Assembly: GCA_009783775.1 (NCBI GenBank)
Contig: WRCT01000008.1
Location: forward strand, 1-24,094
Reading direction: 5' to 3'
DNA length: 24,094 bases
Source of the DNA: Clostridiales bacterium
GTDB taxonomy: Bacteria > Bacillota > Clostridia > Christensenellales > CAG-138
The notes under the pieces are model-generated. The model ran no database searches. It saw only the letters and a list, made by a program, of their open reading frames with translations, and was not told the origin of the DNA. Position 1 is the first letter of the stretch; each line of letters starts with the position of its first letter. The position numbers and the translations under genes were made by a program. Shown here piece by piece: positions 15,763-22,649 of the stretch.

Positions 15763-15888
15763 TATACTTATAGTTGCTTTTTGTGGGAAAAACTTTTTTT
15801 ATCAAAAGACCCCGTACTTCAAAAAACCTGGAACTCAGTTTTTATCAGCACAGGGATACTGTCCTATTAAAGTTTTTTGAAAAGGGTT

Positions 15889-15925
15889 TTGGGGGGAACT
15901 TTTTTACAAACAAAGTTTTCCCCAA
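15889..15925. repeat. Long hairpin between livF and the fhs remnant
   Basis: TTGGGGGGAACTTT (15889-15902) pairs with AAAGTTTTCCCCAA (15912-15925). As plus-strand RNA all 14 positions pair (two G-U); the minus-strand RNA would have two A-C mismatches instead. No U tract follows. The rest of 15763-15934 is AT-rich sequence with runs of A and T and no gene that I can see. Confidence 0.5.
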
Positions 15926-15934
15926 GAAAACACC

Positions 15935-16588
15935 CTAAAACATTCCCGAAATGACCCCGTTCTCATCGACATCAATCTTCTCGGCCGCCGGCACTTTTGG
16001 TAGGCCGGGCATGGTCATGATATCGCCGGTTAGGGCCACGATAAAGCCCGCGCCGGCGCAGACGCGCAATGCGCGTACCGTAACCGTAAACCCGTTCGGC
16101 GCGCCGAGCAGTTTCGGATTGTCCGAAAAGCTGTACTGCGTCTTTGCCATACAGATCGGCAGGTCCGAAAACCCCAGCGCGGTCAGTTGCCGCGCCTGCT
16201 TTTTGGCCGCATCGGTCAGGCTCACGCCGTCCGCGTGATAGACCTTTTTCGCGATCGCGTTTAATTTATCTTCGATAGAGAGTTCATCTTCATAAGCATA
16301 GGTAAACGCGGAGGGCTCTTCGCAAAGCGCCGCCACCGCGCGCGCCAGATCCTGCGCGCCCTTGCCGCCCTCGGCCCAGCCGTCCGAACGCACGCAGGGC
16401 AGGCCCGCCGCGCGGGTCGCCTCCTCGACCAGGGCCATCTCGGCCTCGGTATCCGCCGTGAAACGGTTAATCGCCACGAGCGGCTGCAACCCATACGGGG
16501 TGTCAAGGGGAAGGGGTGTCAAGGGGGTGTCAAGGGGACAGGTCCGTTGACAACCGCCTAAAATAGGGCATTTCAGCCCTTTCCGCAC
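15935..16588 (-). pseudogene. fhs: Formate-tetrahydrofolate ligase, 5'-truncated
   Basis: C-terminal third of FTHFS, which makes 10-formyl-THF from formate, THF and ATP in one-carbon and Wood-Ljungdahl metabolism. Homology begins near 16495 (YGLQPLVAINRFTADTEAE) and runs intact to the true C-terminus (ITGDIMTMPGLPKVPAAEKI-like segment, then DVDENGVISGMF). Conserved AKTQYSFSDNPKLLG is present. About 190 of roughly 557 residues remain. The P-loop, the formate site and all N-terminal sequence are absent. The preceding 30-odd codons (CPLDTPLTPLPLDTP) are translated tandem repeat, so the open frame starting at 16588 is not a real start. There is no frameshift within the remnant, so the break is recent or is an assembly join at the repeat. 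Confidence 0.85.
16499..16551. repeat. GGTGTCAAGGGG tandem repeat at the fhs break
   Basis: Three copies of GGTGTCAAGGGG (16499-16510, 16515-16526, 16526-16537), then ACAGGTCCGTTGACAACC, whose TTGAC is the inverse of the GTCAA core. fhs homology stops exactly where the repeat begins. No gene is present from here to the lyase stop at 16705. Confidence 0.8.
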
Positions 16589-16618
16589 CCTGAAAAAAGA
16601 ATTATTGAGAGGGGTTAG

Positions 16619-16658
16619 GGGAGAATGAAATTTCTTTCAGAGAAATGGACATTCTCCC
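16619..16658. terminator. Hairpin downstream of the lyase gene
   Basis: GGGAGAATG (16619-16627) pairs with CATTCTCCC (16650-16658), with an inner ATTTCT/AGAAAT stem (16630-16635 with 16641-16646). It lies about 47 nt past the minus-strand lyase stop. It is a plausible terminator, though the minus-strand T run comes only some 25 nt later. Confidence 0.4.
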
Positions 16659-16704
16659 TTGACAAACCTTGTGTTCCAAAAAAGGTTTCCCCCACAAAAA
16701 GCCC

Positions 16705-18156
16705 TTACAGACTATCCCCGAAGTCCTTTTCGAACTGCTCCGCCAGCTTGTCGGGCCAGTCGCCAATCGGCGCGAGCCGGCCGAAGAAGAACCGCAATAC
16801 CTCGGGCTCCTCGATCCAGCGCAGGCCGCCGACGAGGTGACGGTTTTGGTAGAGCCAGGTCACGCGGTCGATCGCGTAACGCACCTGCGAGAGCGTGAAC
16901 ACGCGGCGCGGCAGAGCCAGGCGCAGCAATTCCATCTGCGCGATGGGTTCCGTGCCGTCCGGCTCGCGCTGCTCGGAGAGCGTGCCGCGCTCCATGCCGC
17001 GCACACCGCCCGCGATAAAGGCCGCGGCCGCGAGCGCGCCTGCGGGATAGACATGGTCGTCCAAATGCGGCAGGAACTCGCGCGCGTTGAGGTGGCAGCC
17101 CAGACCGCCCGGCGGGGTGACGACGGGCACGCCATTCTTCTGCAGCTCCGCGCACATATAGGCGATGAACTGCGGCGCCTGGGAGATGACGTCAAAGGCC
17201 ATGGACTCGTCGAGGCCCACGGCCATCGCCTCCATCTCGCGCACGCTCATGCCGCCGTAGGTCAAAAAGCCCTCGAACAGCGGGACCTGCGCCTTCATCG
17301 TCTCCGCCAGCGCGCCGTCGCGGAAACACATACCGCCGCCACGGGCAAAGCCCAGCTTGCGCGAGGAGAAGTAAATGCAGTCGAACTGGTTGGCGATCTC
17401 AAGCGTAATCTCGCGGATGGACATATCCTTGCACGCCTCTTCCCGCATTTTGATGAAGTAGAGGTTGTCCTGCAAGAGCGAGGCGTCCATGACGGTGAGG
17501 ATCCCATATTCATGCGCGAGACCGCAGGCCTCCTTAAAGTTCTTTAGCGAGACCGGCTGGCCGCCGATGAGGTTCGTGCCCGCCTCGATACGCAGAAACG
17601 CGATATTCTCCGCGCCGTGCTTTTCGATACAGGCGCGCAGGGCGTCGATGTCCATGTCGCCCTTAAAGGGCAGGTCGCTGGTGACTTCCAGGCCCTCGGG
17701 GCGAACCAATTCCTCGACCACGCCGCCCACGCGCGTGATGTGCGCCTTGGCGGTGGTGAAGTGATAGTTCATGGGCACGACCATGCCCGGCCTGGTGATC
17801 AGTGTCTGCGCCAGAATGCTCTCCGCCGCGCGGCCCTGGTGTACAGGGAAGTACACGTCCATGCCGAACATCTCGCGCAGCCGCGCCTCCAGACGGTAGA
17901 AGGTCGCGCTGCCCGCGTAGCTGTCGTCCGCGACCATCATGGCGGCCTGCTGTTTGTCGCTCATGGCGTTCGTGCCGCTGTCGGTGAGCATATCCAAAAA
18001 GACGTCCTCGTTGCGCAGCAGGAAGGTGTTAAAGCCCGCCTCGGTCATGGCGCTCACGCGCTCGCGCACGGGCCGCAGGTTGAGTTTTTGCACAATGCGA
18101 ACCTTGTGCATCTCCAGGGGCGTCTGCTCCCCGCTGAAGAATGTGACTTTTGACAT
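16705..18156 (-). CDS. Tyrosine phenol-lyase / tryptophanase-family PLP lyase
   Basis: PLP-dependent beta-eliminating lyase; the tyrosine enzyme splits Tyr into phenol, pyruvate and ammonia, reversibly. 483 residues, full length. TPL-like blocks: LTDSGTNAMSDKQ (58-70), SYAGSATFYRLE with Tyr80, HQGRAAE (107-113), NLIGGQPVSLKN (195-206). The PLP lysine should be Lys267 in SSRKLGFARGGG. VRGMERG contains Arg390, aligning with the Arg that reads the phenolic OH in TPL; tryptophanases lack it. LRLALPRRVFT (411-421) is the carboxylate-binding block. Differences from classical TPL: DASL (224-227) where the family has DATR, and GGLG where it has GGHA, so catalysis or substrate may differ. GGAGG precedes the ATG at 18156. 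Expression is under a Tyr-type T-box. Lyase family is sure; tyrosine as substrate is likely. Confidence 0.85.
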   Translation of the reverse strand: MSKVTFFSGEQTPLEMHKVRIVQKLNLRPVRERVSAMTEAGFNTFLLRNEDVFLDMLTDSGTNAMSDKQQAAMMVADDSYAGSATFYRLEARLREMFGMDVYFPVHQGRAAESILAQTLITRPGMVVPMNYHFTTAKAHITRVGGVVEELVRPEGLEVTSDLPFKGDMDIDALRACIEKHGAENIAFLRIEAGTNLIGGQPVSLKNFKEACGLAHEYGILTVMDASLLQDNLYFIKMREEACKDMSIREITLEIANQFDCIYFSSRKLGFARGGGMCFRDGALAETMKAQVPLFEGFLTYGGMSVREMEAMAVGLDESMAFDVISQAPQFIAYMCAELQKNGVPVVTPPGGLGCHLNAREFLPHLDDHVYPAGALAAAAFIAGGVRGMERGTLSEQREPDGTEPIAQMELLRLALPRRVFTLSQVRYAIDRVTWLYQNRHLVGGLRWIEEPEVLRFFFGRLAPIGDWPDKLAEQFEKDFGDSL

Positions 18157-18199
18157 AGTGTTGTCCCTCCAAAAATATTATTCTTTGGCGTATCGGAGG

Positions 18200-18240
18200 A
18201 AAAAGAAAAGACACTCTCCCCTGACCAGAGGACGAGCGCC
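18200..18240 (-). terminator. T-box terminator hairpin
   Basis: Minus-strand GGCGCUC-g-UCCUCU (18240-18227), loop GGUC, and AGGGGAGAGUGUC (18222-18210) form 13 pairs with one bulged G. UUUUCUUUUU follows directly (18209-18200). The CCUC in its 5' arm is the same strand that closes the antiterminator, so the two are mutually exclusive. Confidence 0.88.
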
Positions 18241-18371
18241 AAACCCGTGTTACCACCTCAATTTATCGGCGCCTCACGACACCGACCTTTTCAAGTACGC
18301 GGGCGTTTTTTGCCGCATACTCTATCACTGTAACGGGTGAACCCGTTTCTCCTTACTGGCGGTGCGGGCAG

Positions 18372-18411
18372 CTCCCCCCTGTCGGCTTTGCCGACATCCC
18401 CCCTCGGGGAG
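18372..18411. repeat. Hairpin repeat inside the T-box leader
   Basis: CTCCCC (18372-18377) and GGGGAG (18406-18411) enclose TGTCGGC-TTT-GCCGACA (18380-18396). It has the look of the other GC-rich palindromic repeats in this window. It lies between Stem I and the antiterminator, where length is known to be flexible. Confidence 0.6.
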
Positions 18412-18580
18412 TGGGGCTTTTCTCCCCTGCGCGCTCCTGCGCGTTCATCCGCTTTCAAAAGAAAGGCTCTTGCGTGTATTCCCGAGCCGCGCCTTATTGT
18501 CTTGCACCCACCGACAACTCTCTGAAAGGCCGGGCCTCCGGTACTCCTTCGCCGTCAACGCCATATCTCCAATTATATAC

Positions 18581-18609
18581 AATATAACCCCTTTTCCTCA
18601 TGCTGTCAA
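18581..18609 (-). promoter_or_regulatory. Promoter of the T-box/lyase unit
   Basis: Minus-strand TTGACA (18609-18604), 17-nt spacer, TATATT (18586-18581). The predicted start, near 18574, gives a leader of about 420 nt that contains the T-box. Confidence 0.85.
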
Positions 18610-18666
18610 TTGGTAAAATTTGTTATCATTGCGATTTTGTTGACGTGAACAAAACCACAACACACA

Positions 18667-18695
18667 TTGAAAACAATAAATATAAGGCGTATAAT
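18667..18695 (+). promoter_or_regulatory. Promoter of the dockerin-protein gene
   Basis: TTGAAA (18667-18672), 17-nt spacer, TATAAT (18690-18695), about 30 nt before the ATG at 18725. Divergent from the T-box promoter. Confidence 0.75.
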
Positions 18696-18724
18696 GAGTA
18701 TGAAAGAATACAGGGAGGCTGCTT

Positions 18725-20305
18725 ATGCGGACCACAAGCAAGTTTTTGGCAATGCTGTTTTCATTGGTTTTCATGCTGTCACTGCTGCCGGTCGTTGCGG
18801 CCGGCGCGGAGATTGTCATTGATGTGGGCAACGGCGCGATCCCCGGCGGCTGGGGCTGGAGCTATGCGGACGGTCTGTTTACGGTTAGAGAGAACGTGAC
18901 GCTCACCGGAACGACCACGGTCAACCGCGTGGTGGTGGCACCCGGCACGGCGGCGACCATCACGCTGCGCGACGTAACCATCGACCGTAGCGGCGATGAA
19001 AGCCTGGAGGGCAGCGCCTGCGCGTTTGATATGAGCGGCGCGATGGTGGATCTGATCCTTGAGGGCGACAACACGCTGGCCAGCGGCCTGGGCTTTGCGG
19101 GGCTGCAGGCGCCGGCGGGCGCGGTCTTGACGATCGGCGGCGCGGGCAAACTGACGGCCAAAGGCGGCGGTGTGGTGGAAGGCGGGCTGTACAGCGTCTA
19201 CAGCAAGATGAGTTTCGCGGGCGCGGGAATCGGCAGCGGCAAAATAGCGGCGCACGGCGCCATCACCATCAACGGCGGCACGGTGGTTGCCTTGGGCGGG
19301 CGCGGCATGGCCGGCGGCGCTGGTCTGGGCGGCGGCGCGGGCGCGGTGGACAACAGCGGCAGCGTCACCATCACGGGCGGAACGGTCGAGGCCCGTGGCG
19401 CGGGCGGCGCGGCGGGTATCGGCGGCGGCGAGGCCGGCGGGGGCGGCACGGTTGTGATCAGCGGCGGCCATGTGACCGCGATTGGCGGCAGCGGCGAGAC
19501 CGGCAGCAAGTGCGGCGGCGCGGGCATCGGCGGCGGCGGGGGCGGGGACACACACCCTGCGGCGGGCGTCTCGGGCACGATCACCATCACCGGCGACGCC
19601 GATGTGACCGCCACGGGCGGCAACGGCGCGCCCTTTGCGGATTCGGAGAATCGGGGCGGCGCGGGCGGCGCGGGTATTGGCTCCGGCGGCGCGGGCAGCG
19701 TGGGCGGCGGCGGGGTCGGCACCATCATCATCAACAATACCGGCAGCAATGTCCTTACAAGCGGCACGGGCGGCAGCGGCAGAAACGGCGCGCCTTCGGG
19801 CGTCGGCCACGGCGGCAAGGCGGGCGGCGCGGGCGCAAATGTCGCGCCGGGGACAACCGTCATCTATCGCTCCGTGCAGGTCACGCAGACCGACGGCGGC
19901 ACGATTGTGCCCCTGGGCGGAGACGCGGACGCTATCCCCCACGGCGCGAGCAAGACTTTTGTTTTTATCCCCGACGAGGGCTATCAGATCGCTTATGTCG
20001 TGGTGGACGGTCTGAATGTCGGCACGCCCGCAAGCCGGACGATTCCCAACATCACGAACGATTCACGCAGTATTACGGCCCGATTCTTTGACGGCGTGAC
20101 GCCCTCCCTGCGCGGCGACGCGAACGTGGACAACAATGTCAACGCGGCGGACGCGGCGGCTATACTGCGGTATCTGGTCGAGCTGACCCGCTTAACGCCG
20201 CTGGGCCTTGTCAACGCCAAGGTGACGGCAGGAACGAACCCCGTCTCTGCCGCCGACGCGGCCAGGATTTTGCGCTGGTTGGTGGAGCTGGATACGCTGG
20301 ATTAG
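18725..20305 (+). CDS. Secreted Gly-rich protein with C-terminal dockerin-like domain
   Basis: 526 residues. A signal peptide (hydrophobic FLAMLFSLVFMLSLLPVVAA, cleavage near AGA-E at about 28) is followed by repeated beta-strand units of the form ITINGGTVVALGG / VTITGGTVEARGAGG (about 60-380). These are extremely Gly/Ala-rich, like beta-helix or carbohydrate-binding repeat domains of clostridial surface proteins. A small beta domain follows (VTQTDGGTIVP to SITARF, about 385-455). The dockerin-like tail is at 464-526: the first calcium loop DANVDNNVNAAD is well formed, whereas the second (VTAGTNPVSAAD) has lost its acidic ligands. No LPxTG or membrane anchor is present. GGGAGG lies 8 nt before the ATG. 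No catalytic domain is seen; a structural or binding role is inference. Confidence 0.85.
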   Translation: MRTTSKFLAMLFSLVFMLSLLPVVAAGAEIVIDVGNGAIPGGWGWSYADGLFTVRENVTLTGTTTVNRVVVAPGTAATITLRDVTIDRSGDESLEGSACAFDMSGAMVDLILEGDNTLASGLGFAGLQAPAGAVLTIGGAGKLTAKGGGVVEGGLYSVYSKMSFAGAGIGSGKIAAHGAITINGGTVVALGGRGMAGGAGLGGGAGAVDNSGSVTITGGTVEARGAGGAAGIGGGEAGGGGTVVISGGHVTAIGGSGETGSKCGGAGIGGGGGGDTHPAAGVSGTITITGDADVTATGGNGAPFADSENRGGAGGAGIGSGGAGSVGGGGVGTIIINNTGSNVLTSGTGGSGRNGAPSGVGHGGKAGGAGANVAPGTTVIYRSVQVTQTDGGTIVPLGGDADAIPHGASKTFVFIPDEGYQIAYVVVDGLNVGTPASRTIPNITNDSRSITARFFDGVTPSLRGDANVDNNVNAADAAAILRYLVELTRLTPLGLVNAKVTAGTNPVSAADAARILRWLVELDTLD

Positions 20306-20321
20306 TTACAGGTTACAAGGC

Positions 20322-20364
20322 CGCTCACGCGGGGTTTTCTTGCCACCACGAAATACACGAAAGG
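20322..20364. repeat. CGCTCACGCGG / CCACGAAA repeat, partial
   Basis: CGCTCACGCGGGGTTTTCTT followed by GCCACCACGAAATACACGAAA. It matches the left half of the palindrome at 23198-23317 and the end of the window at 24068-24094. Confidence 0.75.
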
Positions 20365-20376
20365 GGTGCCTTTCTG

Positions 20377-20517
20377 TTGACGGAGCTGTTGGAGCTCCAT
20401 ATGAAAATGTATCCCTATACTGCTGCGGAGGACTTCATATGTGGGATTTCAGTTGGAGGCGAAAATAATATCATAAACTTGATAAAAATTGTTGTTTCTT
20501 GTCGTGAACTTTGGTAA
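20377..20517 (+). pseudogene. Short remnant or very small gene
   Basis: A 46-codon frame opening at TTG 20377 (LTELLELHMKMYPYTAAEDF), or 38 codons from ATG 20401. The opening resembles the N-terminus of a clostridial hypothetical family beginning xELLxLHxxxYPxMxxxDxxK. After about 20 residues the resemblance fades and the frame ends, so I read it as a truncated relic. Weak ribosome-binding sites precede both starts. Confidence 0.3.
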
Positions 20518-20546
20518 AATTGCTCATATATCATTGGAGGGATAAT

Positions 20547-20969
20547 ATGGACGTATCCTTAATTGTTGCAATCGGTGCACTTCTCATATCTGCTATTGTT
20601 TCTGCAATAGTACCTTGGATTACTTCTTCAAAAACCCTTCGTCACGAACAAAGAATGTTTGAAAGAAGGTTTTATGAACAGCACAGAGCAGAAGCCCTTG
20701 AAAATTTTCTTAAAAGCGCTGGAACAGTTGTGGAATTCTTGAATAATGAGAAATTCATTGAGTATAGAACCTCCTACGGTGAGGCTCTCATGTATTTCGA
20801 TTCCTCATTACTACAAATCGCCAAGGAGTTTGACCAGTGCATAAGCAAAATGTTTTCCGGCGCATTAGCGTCATATAATAAGGCTGATAAAGACCGCGCG
20901 GTTGAGCTCTTTTGGGAAATTTGCGACACCCTGCGAAATAACCCGCCGCGGTCAAAAATAAAAGGCTGA
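20547..20969 (+). CDS. Hypothetical protein with one N-terminal membrane helix
   Basis: 140 residues: a membrane segment VSLIVAIGALLISAIVSAIV at 3-22, then a charged helical domain (SSKTLRHEQRMFERRFYEQH) and a C-terminal part ending RNNPPRSKIKG. This layout is common in small membrane-anchored proteins of accessory regions. I do not recognise a family. The ATG at 20547 is chosen because TTGGAGG lies just upstream. The gene is visibly AT-richer than the housekeeping genes and sits next to a similarly AT-rich acetyltransferase gene. Confidence 0.7.
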   Translation: MDVSLIVAIGALLISAIVSAIVPWITSSKTLRHEQRMFERRFYEQHRAEALENFLKSAGTVVEFLNNEKFIEYRTSYGEALMYFDSSLLQIAKEFDQCISKMFSGALASYNKADKDRAVELFWEICDTLRNNPPRSKIKG

Positions 20970-21050
20970 ATAATAACAAGTAAAAGTAACGCACTCTCTC
21001 TGTAATCCCAGTAAGCGTTTCAATGTACACATACAGCAATAGGGAAGTTA

Positions 21051-21500
21051 GTGAAGTATTTAGGAAACTCAAAACTTGATAAGCAAGGGATTGAAGAAAG
21101 GTACAGGGTAGAAAGAAGTTTCACCAATATTGTAGGAGCCGAATTTTGTGTTTATGAGAAATATGATGTAAAAGAGGGACATCATATCGCAAGAATGACC
21201 TTGCATTTCAGGTCAAGAAAATCATTGGGCAAAATAAGGTTTACTAGAATGCATATTCACAGGTTATGTGTAGATAGAAATTATAGGGCGCAGGGTTTAG
21301 CGAGTTATCTCATTTCCGAAGCAATAAAGCATGCTGAAGAACAGCAGATTGAGGAAATATCAACTAATCCATCAGCAAGTTTTGTAGTACATAATAATGG
21401 ATTAAATCAAAAGCAATTAGAGTCATTTTATAAGAACTTCAGATTTGAATGCGGAGGAAAAGAAAAGGAGATAATATTTACTTTTCCCTGCCTCCCCTAA
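21051..21500 (+). CDS. GNAT-family N-acetyltransferase
   Basis: 149 residues. The acetyl-CoA-binding motif A is RLCVDRNYRAQGLASYLISE (about 72-91), with the R/Q-x-x-G-x-A signature as RAQGLA. SFVVHNNGLNQKQLESFYKN supplies the later strand and the Tyr-Lys-xx-F block (FYKNFRFE). The acceptor substrate is unknown. The start is a GTG at 21051 after AGGGAAG. AT-rich codon use sets it apart from the GC-rich neighbours and suggests recent transfer. The 550 nt downstream contain no gene. Confidence 0.85.
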   Translation: MKYLGNSKLDKQGIEERYRVERSFTNIVGAEFCVYEKYDVKEGHHIARMTLHFRSRKSLGKIRFTRMHIHRLCVDRNYRAQGLASYLISEAIKHAEEQQIEEISTNPSASFVVHNNGLNQKQLESFYKNFRFECGGKEKEIIFTFPCLP

Positions 21501-21600
21501 TTTTTACGAAACTGAAGGTCAAGAATGGAAAATAGACAGCTTACTGAAAACTTCAGATATGAAAAAATGCACGCGTGTTTCCAACAATCCAATGGCGAGA

Positions 21601-21699
21601 TTGCGGGTCAAGCCCGCAAATGACGACCACCACTTCAAGTGGTGGCTTCATGTTGGCCCTCGCAAGGGCCATACTACCGGCTCACCTAAAAGGCGGGTG
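21601..21699. repeat. Run of four adjacent hairpins
   Basis: TTGCGGG-tcaag-CCCGCAA (21601-21619); CCACCACTT-c-AAGTGGTGG (21627-21645); TGGCCCT-cgca-AGGGCCA (21654-21671); CACC/GGTG (21583+100 region, 21683-21699). They are spaced 8-12 nt apart. A pattern of this kind is found at hairpin-rich ends of IS200/IS605-type elements and in structured RNAs; no transposase or TnpB is nearby. The stretch 21501-21600 shows nothing. Confidence 0.6.
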
Positions 21700-21775
21700 T
21701 CGCTGCCACCATTTCCCCCTTTGCTTATCCCATCATAGCTTTTCTATTTGGCCCTTTGCGATGTCTCTTGGGAGA

Positions 21776-22041
21776 CTGGATTGCTTCGTCGTGTTGCCCT
21801 CTCGCACACTAACCTATGTTCTCCTCGCAATGGGAACCCCTGATTAACGCAAATCCCGCGTAGGGGCGGCTATTAGCCGCCCGCGAAACCGCCTGTTCAC
21901 GCACGTTATGCGGGCGATTGATAATCGCCCCTACGCGAACGGGTACTTAATCAGCGATTCCAATGACGGGAAATGGGGCTTGCGTCATTGCGAGACGCCG
22001 ATGCTGTCTTGATTGCCAGGAATAATGTCGAAGCAATCCAG
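21776..22041. repeat. Nested inverted-repeat element
   Basis: Outer arms CTGGATTGCTTCG (21776-21788) and CGAAGCAATCCAG (22029-22041) belong to two opposed copies of the GCGTCATTGCGAG...GAAGCAATCCAG repeat (21980-22041 is the plus copy). Inside are CTGATTAA (21840-21847) / TTAATCAG (21947-21954), then CGCGTAGGGGCG (21857-21868) / CGCCCCTACGCG (21926-21937), and two small palindromes GGGCGGCTATTAGCCGCCC and GGGCGATTGATAATCGCCC. Non-coding. Confidence 0.8.
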
Positions 22042-22155
22042 TTCCCAAGCCTATTTTTGTTTCCTCGCGCAGTTTTATTTTTGACTGCGACAACATCTAT
22101 ATACACAACGCGTGGCTTTTATTTCATCCTGCAACGCCGCTGCTTATTCCATTCT

Positions 22156-22250
22156 CACCGGCTCCGCCGGTGGTTTCGACAGCCAATGACGTGGTGAGAA
22201 AGTTCCCGCCCGCAGGCGGGGCTCAACCAAAGTCCGCAGACTTTGGTTGA
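22156..22250. repeat. Three perfect hairpins
   Basis: CACCGGC-tcc-GCCGGTG (22156-22172); CCCGCC-cgca-GGCGGG (22205-22220); and a 12-bp stem TCAACCAAAGTC-cgca-GACTTTGGTTGA (22223-22250). No gene is associated; short open frames here are not convincing. Confidence 0.75.
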
Positions 22251-22305
22251 AAGAGGCGGCGCGACGAAGCGGGAGAGCGATGTCTTTTTTTATTACGCTA
22301 AGAAA

Positions 22306-22337
22306 GGCGTCGCGAACTACGTGTAGTCCGCGACGCC
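22306..22337 (-). terminator. Terminator of the initiator tRNA gene
   Basis: On the minus strand GGCGTCGCG and CGCGACGCC form a 9-bp stem (22337-22329 with 22314-22306), followed by TTTCTT. It begins 2 nt after the encoded CCA end of the tRNA. Confidence 0.85.
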
Positions 22338-22339
22338 GA

Positions 22340-22415
<76 letters not shown>

Positions 22416-22475
22416 ACGGACCGCTTATATACCAACCATACCTTAACAGCGGTGATTGGTATTACGGTAAAGCGT

Positions 22476-22504
22476 ATTATAATGACTGCCGGGCCGTATG
22501 TCAA
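22476..22504 (-). promoter_or_regulatory. Consensus promoter of tRNA-fMet
   Basis: Minus-strand TTGACA (22504-22499), 17-nt spacer, TATAAT (22481-22476): perfect consensus. The start, near 22469, gives a 5' leader of about 54 nt for processing. Confidence 0.88.
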
Positions 22505-22588
22505 GAGCAAAAACGCATTATTTCACCATTATTTCAAAAGCCGCGAATAAAAAACATAACAAGCAATGTAAATTTTAGTGGGTTTGGT

Positions 22589-22617
22589 TTGCGTTTGCGG
22601 GAAAATGTTGCTATAAT
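22589..22617 (+). promoter_or_regulatory. Promoter of the cysteine hydrolase gene
   Basis: TTGCGT (22589-22594), 17-nt spacer, TATAAT (22612-22617), about 33 nt before the GTG start at 22650. Divergent from the tRNA promoter. Confidence 0.65.
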
Positions 22618-22649
22618 TTGCATATGGGCCGGTTAAAAAGAGGTTGTTT

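Larger units (their letters stand above)
18200..18575 (-). promoter_or_regulatory. T-box leader, tyrosine (UAC) specifier
   Basis: A tRNA-sensing antitermination leader, read on the minus strand. Stem I has AGUA on its 5' side, AGAGAGU (about 18525-18519) and GGUGGGUGCAAG (18512-18501) in its distal part. The 3' side of the specifier loop is GAA-UAC-A, making the specifier UAC at 18478-18476, a Tyr codon. A stem (UCGGUG/CGCCGA) leads into the T-box AAUUGAGGUGGUAACACG. Its UGGU (18255-18252) would pair with tRNA ending ACCA, as tRNA-Tyr does. Antiterminator GAGG (18259-18256) pairs with CCUC (18231-18228), which is also used by the terminator. Uncharged tRNA-Tyr would turn the lyase gene on. 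An extra hairpin repeat lies inside at 18372-18411. Confidence 0.9.

Noticed and set aside
18337..18616. Short plus-strand frames in 18337-18616
   Set aside because: They lie opposite the T-box leader and its hairpins, with no coding character.
18779..19942. Long antisense frame under the Gly-rich protein gene
   Set aside because: Ala/Arg/Asp-rich shadow of Gly-rich codons, with no ribosome-binding site or domain.
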